Part shown: piece after piece, positions 7,378 through 12,324 of the stretch
How the letters are laid out: every line of letters starts with the position of its first letter
How positions within the stretch are numbered: the stretch's first letter is position 1
Assembly: GCA_947461155.1 (NCBI GenBank)
Contig: CANHKE010000010.1
Location: 1-12,324 of the forward strand
From: Cytophagaceae bacterium
GTDB taxonomy: Bacteria; Bacteroidota; Bacteroidia; Cytophagales; Spirosomataceae
Reading direction: 5' to 3'
Length of the DNA: 12,324 bases
Notes under the pieces: generated by a model
What the model was told of the DNA's origin: nothing
Seen by the model: only the letters and a program-made list of their open reading frames with translations
Databases searched by the model: none
Program-made: the position numbers and the translations under genes

Positions 7378-7409
7378 GCAAGATAGGTAAAACAATAATG
7401 TAAGGCAAG
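7378..7409 (-). promoter_or_regulatory. Candidate promoter of the PASTA-rhodanese operon
   Basis: On the minus strand CTTG (complement of 7406-7409) and TATCTTGC (complement of 7378-7385) are separated by 20 bp. This matches the spacing of the Bacteroidota pattern TTTG-N19-21-TAnnTTTG, with one mismatch in the first box and one to two in the second. It would give a leader of roughly 15 nt before ATG 7355. The 14-bp tandem repeat begins four bases upstream of the first box. This is a pattern match only. Confidence 0.45.
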
Positions 7410-7412
7410 CAC

Positions 7413-7468
7413 TAGTCGTCAGTCGATAGTCGTCAGTCGCTAGTCGTCAGTTGCTAGTCGTCAGTCAG
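7413..7468. repeat. Tandem repeat, 14-bp unit in four copies
   Basis: The unit TAGTCGTCAGTCGC occurs at 7413-7426, 7427-7440, 7441-7454 and 7455-7468 with one to three changes per copy. Each unit is itself two related heptamers of the form (T/C)AGTCGN, so the block can be read as eight 7-mers. It lies directly upstream of the candidate PASTA promoter. The pattern resembles the short heptameric repeats known from cyanobacterial genomes; its function is unknown. Confidence 0.9.
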
Positions 7469-7491
7469 AAAGTTTAAGTCCTGCCTCTAAT

Positions 7492-7553
7492 AGAAAATCC
7501 GAAGAAAAAGTATTCAGCTGCTTTCGCATAAATGATGATACTTTCCCTTCGGA
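7492..7553 (-). terminator. Intrinsic terminator of the DUF1080 / oxidoreductase operon
   Basis: TCCGAAGAAAAAGTAT (7498-7513) and ATACTTTCCCTTCGGA (7538-7553) form a 16-bp inverted repeat with a 24-nt loop. The two non-Watson-Crick positions become G-U pairs only in minus-strand RNA, and that RNA continues into TTTTCT (complement of 7492-7497). Orientation, T-run and position about 55 nt after the oxidoreductase stop all fit a terminator for the minus-strand operon. The loop is long for a classical terminator. Confidence 0.7.
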
Positions 7554-7609
7554 CTACTCTCTACTCTCTACTCTCTACTCTCTACTCTCTAATCTCTTCT
7601 CTCTTCTCT
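7554..7609. repeat. Tandem heptamer repeat CTACTCT, eight copies
   Basis: Five perfect CTACTCT units (7554-7588) are followed by CTAATCT and two CTTCTCT units, ending at 7609 inside the TAG stop of the oxidoreductase gene (7608-7610). On the gene strand the unit is AGAGTAG. Because 7 is not a multiple of 3, successive TAGs fall in all three frames, so any read-through would stop within a few units. The array abuts the terminator hairpin without a spacer base. Copy number may vary between strains through slippage. Confidence 0.92.
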
Positions 7610-8933
7610 AGTATTTAAAAATCTTATCTCCCGCCATAACCTCTTGCGTCTTCTCATCAAACGTGACGCGTTGTCCCGTGCGATAAGCGGCATTCGACAT
7701 GATGGTGGCGATGGAGTGCTGGTAACCTGCCTCGATCGGTGCGTTCGGTGTCTTGCGCGAACGAACACATTCCATCCAGTTTTTCACGTGGTTGAATGTT
7801 AAGATATCACCACCTGTGTCTGCATCTGTGGCTACTTTCGCACCTTCGATTTTCATCGTTGGCAATAAGTTAGCTTGCAAGCCCATGGCTTTCGCCTCGC
7901 GCTCACGCAAACCGCCGTTTGGTGAAATGGTATTCGTATCCAAGTTTAATTCACCCCCATTTGAGTAGTAAATTTCTTTGGTACCGCCAGCTCCATTCGA
8001 GAAGCGTGAAGTAAATTGTACTTGGAATCCTTTGCTTCCTTGACCGTAATCAAAGACAACGGTCATCGTATCTGCGTTCACACGCCCGTCATTCCATTGG
8101 TAAATTCCACCATTAGCAACGACCGAGTTTGGATGCTTCAATCCAGAGAACCAGTGAACCGTGTCGATTTGGTGCGACATCCACTGTCCTGGGATTCCCG
8201 ATGAATATGGCCAAAACAAACGGTATTCTAAGTATTTACGCGGGTCAAATTTATCCGCCGGACGGTTCATTAAGAAACGCTTCCAGTCGATATCTGACTC
8301 TTTTAGGATGCTTGTCAATTCTGGGCGTCTCCAGCGACCTGGTTGGTTTACGTTCCACATTAACTCCACCATTTTGATATCACCAAATTTCCCTGATTTG
8401 ATAAATTCGTCCGCTGCCCAATAGTTCTCTCCAGAACGGCGTTGTGAGCCAATCTGCACAACTTTGCCAGATTCTTTAACTGCTTTCAATACCGCACGGT
8501 TATCTTCCATCGTCTCCGCCAATGGCTTCTCCGTGTACGTATCACAACCCGCTTTCACAGCTTCAATCGTATGCAAGGCGTGTTGGAAATCCGCCGTTGA
8601 AATAAACACAGCATCTATTCCTTTGGCAGAATACAACTCCTCATTATTGCGATAGGTCTGAATGGTTCCACCCAATTCCTTCTCTAAAAATGCTTTTCCT
8701 TCATCCCGGCGACGATTCCATAAATCAGATAAAGCAACCATCTCAAAGTTCATTCCTTTGGCTAATGCTTTAAAAGGAGGTACGTGCGATGCACGGTGAC
8801 GATCTGAAAAACCGACACACGCGACGCGAACACGATCATTCGCGCCAATAATCTTACTATATGATTTGGCACTGAACGCTAGCGTCCCAAGCGTTGCCAA
8901 AGCACCTTTTTGAATAAACGATCTTCTTTCCAT
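7608..8933 (-). CDS. Gfo/Idh/MocA-family oxidoreductase with Tat signal
   Basis: A 441-residue NAD(P)-dependent sugar oxidoreductase-type protein. The N-terminus has a twin-arginine motif, RRSFIQKG (3-10), then a hydrophobic stretch to about 22, so it is probably exported folded with its cofactor. The Rossmann domain follows: VRVACVGFSDRH (35-46), where the usual GxGxxG is replaced by G-F-S-D-R-H. TEKPLAET (134-141) supplies the family EKP lysine, Lys136. The C-terminal domain has WMSHQIDTVHW (251-261), likely catalytic or substrate-binding, and the typical ending NWMECVRSRKTPNAPIEAG. It starts 8 nt after a tandem DUF1080 gene; these families act together in the 3-keto-glycoside cleavage pathway, where a Gfo/Idh/MocA enzyme oxidises the C3 hydroxyl. 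The substrate is unknown. A GH109-like glycosidase or an inositol/glucose dehydrogenase are alternatives. Confidence 0.9.
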   Translation of the reverse strand: MERRSFIQKGALATLGTLAFSAKSYSKIIGANDRVRVACVGFSDRHRASHVPPFKALAKGMNFEMVALSDLWNRRRDEGKAFLEKELGGTIQTYRNNEELYSAKGIDAVFISTADFQHALHTIEAVKAGCDTYTEKPLAETMEDNRAVLKAVKESGKVVQIGSQRRSGENYWAADEFIKSGKFGDIKMVELMWNVNQPGRWRRPELTSILKESDIDWKRFLMNRPADKFDPRKYLEYRLFWPYSSGIPGQWMSHQIDTVHWFSGLKHPNSVVANGGIYQWNDGRVNADTMTVVFDYGQGSKGFQVQFTSRFSNGAGGTKEIYYSNGGELNLDTNTISPNGGLREREAKAMGLQANLLPTMKIEGAKVATDADTGGDILTFNHVKNWMECVRSRKTPNAPIEAGYQHSIATIMSNAAYRTGQRVTFDEKTQEVMAGDKIFKY

Positions 8934-8941
8934 GGTAAGGT

Positions 8942-10309
8942 TTAGTTAATTTCTCTGATTTTGATGTTTTTGTAAAACACGGAATCCCCGTGCTCTTGAA
9001 ATAAGATAGGTCCTTTGTCCTGCATGCCAAAACCATCCCATTTGGCATGTTTGCTATGCGCGACAAGTACCTTGAAAATGTTGCTTTTGCGCTCGTATTC
9101 CAATACCTTAAATCCGTTCAACCAATGCTGAACAATGTTGTTTGGATACACGATAATACGTCCTTGATTCCATTCGCCTATTTTCCGACGGAAACGCGGA
9201 TCTAATTTGTACGACGGAATGATATCATATAAACTCGCCAAGGTGCGATTTCCCACTGTACCTAATTTAGCATCCGGGTGTTTGGCATCGTCCAATACCT
9301 GGTATTCTAAACCAATGGCCGACATCCCCGAATCGTAAGTTTCATTCACAAAGTATTTCACACCTGAATTAGCGCCTTCAGTTAGTTTGAAATCAAATGT
9401 CATTTCAAAACTTCCGAATTGCTCATTCGTCAAAATGTCACCGCCATTGCCTGACTCTTTTCCGCCTGATGAATTTACGTGCAATGTACCATCTTCAACC
9501 GTCCAAACCGTTGGCGGAGCAGTCGTTTTAAATGCCGAACGGAAACCGGTTAAGTCTTTTCCATTAAACAATAATTTGAAGCCTTCTGCTTTTTCTTGCT
9601 CAGATAAGTTGTTTAACATGTAGTTCTCAACAACCGTTTTTCCATCTATCGGACGTGGTTGCATATCTTTTCCTGTTTGAATGCGGATGTTCTTCCACAT
9701 GACCTGCATACCCGGTTTCATCTCGCCATAAATCGCGTGTACTTGGAATGCAATGAATCCTTTCGCTGTCATGTCATCTACTAAATAGGTGACAGGAACA
9801 TCATTGATCCACGTACGAATGGTGTTGCCTATCGCTTCAATGCGGTAGTGATTCCACACATCACCTAATTTGAATGCTTTTTTCGCCTCTTGTTTTAACT
9901 CGTTTTGAGACAACCAACCCCGACGCGATTCGTCGTAGATACCCCCTGACCAACCGCGGGTGGAAGGGTCAATCTCCGCTTGGTAACCATGTACGACACC
10001 ATTGTTGTATGTCGGGATAGATAAACTACGGAATTGAATGCCGGAGTTCATTTTGTTGTCTACTTTTACGTCTACTTCTAAAATAAAATCTCCATATTCT
10101 TGTTCGGTCGCCATGAATGAGTTGCCCGTTCCTGGTACGGTTGTCCCCACCATAACCCCGTCTTTAACCTCGTAAATAGCCTTTCCGCCTAATTGTTTGA
10201 AACCTTTGAAGGTTTTCCCGTCGAATAAATTCGTCCACTTTTGGGCGTTGGATTGTAAGGAAATACACAAGAGCATGGCGCTCAAGGCATAAAGTAATTG
10301 TTTTTTCAT
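8942..10309 (-). CDS. Secreted tandem DUF1080 (3-keto-disaccharide hydrolase-like) protein
   Basis: A 455-residue exported protein. A Sec signal peptide spans residues 1-22 (KKQ, hydrophobic core, SNA then QKW). Two DUF1080 domains follow, about 24-211 and 243-453. Both open with LF(D/N)GK and share the NSG strand (NSGIQFR 88-94; NSGVKYF 314-320), a Tyr-Gln strand (GYQAEID 108-114; LEYQVLD 334-340), a W-N turn and a closing KNI(R/K)I. Only domain 2 keeps the QEHG loop (438-441); domain 1 has QVHA there. DUF1080 is a concanavalin-like beta-sandwich family with members acting on 3-keto-glycosides. The 8-nt gap to the oxidoreductase supports a two-step oxidise-then-cleave periplasmic pathway, which is inferred. 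The two domains may divide binding and catalysis. ATG 10309 is fixed by the signal peptide. Confidence 0.9.
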   Translation of the reverse strand: MKKQLLYALSAMLLCISLQSNAQKWTNLFDGKTFKGFKQLGGKAIYEVKDGVMVGTTVPGTGNSFMATEQEYGDFILEVDVKVDNKMNSGIQFRSLSIPTYNNGVVHGYQAEIDPSTRGWSGGIYDESRRGWLSQNELKQEAKKAFKLGDVWNHYRIEAIGNTIRTWINDVPVTYLVDDMTAKGFIAFQVHAIYGEMKPGMQVMWKNIRIQTGKDMQPRPIDGKTVVENYMLNNLSEQEKAEGFKLLFNGKDLTGFRSAFKTTAPPTVWTVEDGTLHVNSSGGKESGNGGDILTNEQFGSFEMTFDFKLTEGANSGVKYFVNETYDSGMSAIGLEYQVLDDAKHPDAKLGTVGNRTLASLYDIIPSYKLDPRFRRKIGEWNQGRIIVYPNNIVQHWLNGFKVLEYERKSNIFKVLVAHSKHAKWDGFGMQDKGPILFQEHGDSVFYKNIKIREIN

Positions 10310-10346
10310 AGTTCTAGTTTAATGTATCCTAAAGGAAGACTAACCC

Positions 10347-10382
10347 TGAAATTTACTCAATTATCTTGAAATTATTCAGTTA
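10347..10382. promoter_or_regulatory. Imperfect direct repeat in divergent promoter region, possible operator
   Basis: TGAAATTTACTCAATTA (10347-10363) and TGAAATTATTCAGTTA (10367-10382) share nearly all positions and start 20 bp apart, about two helical turns. They lie 38-73 bp upstream of the DUF1080 gene within the 169-bp gap shared with metZ. Two same-face half-sites suit a dimeric or tandem regulator, but the region is A/T-rich and chance similarity is possible. No convincing -33/-7 pair for the DUF1080 gene was found. Confidence 0.35.
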
Positions 10383-10450
10383 GTTTGTAGGGCTTTATCA
10401 GGTTAAAAAAATACTGAATCCGCAATAGGCGCGATTTCCCGCTAATCTAT

Positions 10451-10458
10451 TACTTTTG
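10451..10458 (+). promoter_or_regulatory. Candidate -7 box of the metZ-nuoH transcript
   Basis: TACTTTTG exactly matches the Bacteroidota -7 consensus TAnnTTTG and ends 20 bp before the metZ ATG at 10479, implying a leader of about 15 nt. No clear TTTG -33 box is seen 19-21 bp upstream. Confidence 0.45.
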
Positions 10459-10478
10459 TAGATTAATTTTTGAGACTG

Positions 10479-11645
10479 ATGCAAAAACAAACGAAAGCGA
10501 TTCGAATTCAAGCCGATCGATCACATAATCGCGAGCACTCTGTGCCACTATACCTAACTTCCTCTTTTACCTTTGAAGATGCCGAAGAAGGCCGCGCGAT
10601 TTTTGCCGAAGAAAAAGCGGGAAACATCTACTCTAGATACATGAATCCCAATGTGGATGAGTTTGTGGAGAAAATGGTGATGTTGGAAAACGCAGAAGAT
10701 GGATTAGCCTTTTCAACCGGCATGGCAGCGATTTTTGCCTCGATGGCCGGTTTGTTGAAAGCAGGAGATCACATTGTTGCATCCAACGCCTTATTCGGTT
10801 CATGCATCCAAATTTTAACCAAAATTACCGCCAAATGGGGAATTGAATGCACATTTGTGCCGGGCGCTGATATCGCAGCTTGGGAAAAAGCCATCAAGCC
10901 CAACACCAAATTTTTGTTTTGCGAGTCGCCTTCTAATCCAGGATTGGAGTTAATAGATTTGCCCGCTCTTGCGGCATTGAGAAAAGGCCGCGATATTATT
11001 TTAGCGGTTGATAACTGTTTTGCTACCCCGATTTTACAAACGCCGCTGGACTTAGGTGCTGATTTGGTTATTCACTCGGCAACGAAATACATCGACGGTC
11101 AAGGCCGTGTTTTAGGTGGTGTTATTTGTGGCAAGAAAGTGTATATGGACGAAATTCGATTCTTTGCACGTCACACTGGCCCTTCATTATCGCCATTTAA
11201 TGCGTGGATACTTTCAAAAAGTTTAGAGTTATTGGATCTTCGTATGCAAAAACATTCCGAAAACGCGCAAGCTTTAGCTGAAGCGTTGGACGGTCACGCA
11301 GCGTTGCATGCTGTAAAATACCCCTTTTTGAAGTCACACCCCCAATATGAATTGGCGAAGCGCCAAATGAAATACGGAGGAGGAATCTTAACGCTTGATA
11401 TCAAAGGTGGCTTCGACAAAGTAGTCGCTTTCAGTAAGCACCTGAAGATTGCTTCGATTTCACCTAATTTGGGTGATTCACGTACGATCATGACGCATCC
11501 AGCTTCTACGACGCATGCTAAAATTGCGCCGGAAGAAAAAGTGGCTTTGGGTATTACCGAAGGTTTAGTCCGTGTGGCCGTTGGCCTCGAATCAATCGAA
11601 GACTTAAAAGCTGATTTCTTGCAAGCTCTTAACGCAATTAAGTAA
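10479..11645 (+). CDS. metZ: O-succinylhomoserine sulfhydrylase (MetZ-like, Cys/Met PLP enzyme)
   Basis: A 388-residue cytoplasmic PLP enzyme predicted to make homocysteine from an activated homoserine and sulfide in methionine synthesis. Visible features are NIYSRYMNPN (49-58, phosphate-binding from the neighbouring subunit), STGMAAI (79-85), the cofactor-contacting Asp178 in AVDNCFATP, the Schiff-base lysine in SATKYIDGQG (199-208, Lys203), GPSLSPFNAW (234-243), and LGDSRTIMTHPASTTH (331-346) with Arg366 in the last domain. The SATKYIDGQGR, GPSLSPFNAW and LGD(S/T) blocks match MetZ more closely than cystathionine gamma-synthase or gamma-lyase, but the acyl donor (succinyl or acetyl) is not certain. 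ATG 10479 is preferred to an in-frame TTG at 10470, which would leave almost no leader after the candidate -7 box. Its stop overlaps the nuoH start as TAATG. Confidence 0.9.
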   Translation: MQKQTKAIRIQADRSHNREHSVPLYLTSSFTFEDAEEGRAIFAEEKAGNIYSRYMNPNVDEFVEKMVMLENAEDGLAFSTGMAAIFASMAGLLKAGDHIVASNALFGSCIQILTKITAKWGIECTFVPGADIAAWEKAIKPNTKFLFCESPSNPGLELIDLPALAALRKGRDIILAVDNCFATPILQTPLDLGADLVIHSATKYIDGQGRVLGGVICGKKVYMDEIRFFARHTGPSLSPFNAWILSKSLELLDLRMQKHSENAQALAEALDGHAALHAVKYPFLKSHPQYELAKRQMKYGGGILTLDIKGGFDKVVAFSKHLKIASISPNLGDSRTIMTHPASTTHAKIAPEEKVALGITEGLVRVAVGLESIEDLKADFLQALNAIK

Positions 11646-12324
11646 TGTTTATCGCGCTCCTCATATGCCTCGTTTTATTGACTGTCAATGTCATCATCGG
11701 CGTATATGTAGAGCGTAAGCTTTCTGCATTTATGCAGGATCGTTTAGGTCCCATGGAAGTGGGTAAATGGGGTTTATTGCAAGTTTTTGCCGATTTATTG
11801 AAGTTGATTCAAAAGGAGGATATCGTTCCTGCGTCCGCGCAAAGACGTTTATTTTTGCTCGCTCCTTGGATTATCTTTTTATCTATTTTTGGTGCGTTTT
11901 CTGTCGTTCCCCTCAGTTCTGGCATTTGGTTACAAGGTAGCCAAACGGAAATGGGCGTCATGTTATTTATGGGCATTGTTTCGTTGGACACCCTCGGAAT
12001 TTTGTTGGCCGGGTGGACCTCAAACAACAAATATTCGCTCTTAGGGGCCATTCGTTCCGCGGCTCAGTTAGTATCATTTGAGATCCCATTGGGGCTCACG
12101 ATTCTTTGCGTGGTGATGGTTTCGGGGAGTTTGAATTTGCAGGAGATTGCGGGCCAACAAGGCATATTTTCGAACGAGGTGCAGTATTTATTTGGCATTA
12201 AATCGCTCGGAATTGAGGTGCAAGGAATAGGTGGGATTATTGCATGGAACGTCGTTCGGATGCCATTCTTCATTCTTTTATTTGTGATTTATTTCATTGC
12301 CTCTCTTGCTGAGGCCAATCGCGC
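11645..12324 (+). CDS. nuoH: NADH-quinone oxidoreductase subunit H (3'-truncated by window edge)
   Basis: Membrane subunit of respiratory complex I that helps form the quinone-binding cavity and the start of the proton path. The frame is open from ATG 11645 to the window end, 226 residues of a family usually about 330-350 long. Family markers are YVERKLSAFMQDRLGP (21-36), DLLKLIQKED (50-59), GWTSNNKYSLLGAIRSAAQ (123-141), VSFEIPLGL (143-151, with the conserved Glu) and IYFIASLAEANR (215-226), just before the expected APFDL segment. Several hydrophobic helices alternate with these loops. The start overlaps the metZ stop by one base, implying coupled translation. In the classical order nuoG would precede nuoH; here metZ does, so the nuo cluster is split or begins here. 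Downstream nuo genes are expected but lie outside the window. Confidence 0.96.
   Translation, partial: MFIALLICLVLLTVNVIIGVYVERKLSAFMQDRLGPMEVGKWGLLQVFADLLKLIQKEDIVPASAQRRLFLLAPWIIFLSIFGAFSVVPLSSGIWLQGSQTEMGVMLFMGIVSLDTLGILLAGWTSNNKYSLLGAIRSAAQLVSFEIPLGLTILCVVMVSGSLNLQEIAGQQGIFSNEVQYLFGIKSLGIEVQGIGGIIAWNVVRMPFFILLFVIYFIASLAEANR

Noticed and set aside
7356..7412. Longer PASTA protein from GTG 7412
   Set aside because: It would cover the candidate promoter and add a second hydrophobic stretch not expected before the short cytoplasmic tail; ATG 7355 fits better.
7413..7609. CRISPR array
   Set aside because: Units are 7 and 14 bp and directly adjacent, with no spacers and no cas gene nearby.
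11809..12273. Minus-strand open frames opposite nuoH
   Set aside because: nuoH is unmistakable in this stretch; the antisense frames have low-complexity, non-family content.

Overview
The window looks like ordinary chromosome from a member of the Bacteroidota, most likely a Cytophagales-type free-living heterotroph. The evidence is the protein families (a Tat-exported Gfo/Idh/MocA enzyme paired with a DUF1080 protein, a three-PASTA membrane protein, an RhlE-type DEAD-box helicase, MetZ), the near absence of Shine-Dalgarno sequences, and -7 boxes resembling the Bacteroidota consensus TAnnTTTG. GC content is moderate by eye. The lineage is an inference. No phage, transposon, CRISPR array, rRNA or tRNA gene is visible.

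Layout. (1) 1-3085, minus: an MHS-family MFS transporter overlaps acetyl-CoA synthetase (acs) by 11 nt; acs runs off the left edge. (2) 3153-3611, plus: a divergent small membrane protein with a PH-like C-terminal domain. (3) 3612-3822: a 211-bp structured gap with a 9-bp-arm stem-loop just before the helicase start codon. (4) 3823-6010, plus: DEAD-box RNA helicase and miaA, one base apart. (5) 7355-5992, minus: PASTA membrane protein and two single-domain rhodaneses, 4 nt and 1 nt apart; the last gene overlaps the miaA 3' end tail to tail by 19 nt. (6) 7413-7609: a repeat-rich gap with a 14-bp repeat in four copies, a 16-bp terminator hairpin and a 7-bp repeat in eight copies. (7) 10309-7608, minus: a secreted tandem DUF1080 protein followed 8 nt later by a Tat-type Gfo/Idh/MocA oxidoreductase. 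(8) 10479-12324, plus: metZ and nuoH, stop and start fused as TAATG; nuoH runs off the right edge.

How the genes work together. Transporter plus acs fits uptake and activation of acetate or a similar short organic acid. Helicase plus miaA is an RNA-metabolism pair. The Gfo/Idh/MocA and DUF1080 pair fits oxidation-assisted cleavage of glycosides in the periplasm (3-keto-glycoside chemistry) and is the part with most unexplored biochemistry. Nothing here is clearly a new defence or mobile system. The most unusual non-coding structure is the 7413-7609 intergenic region.
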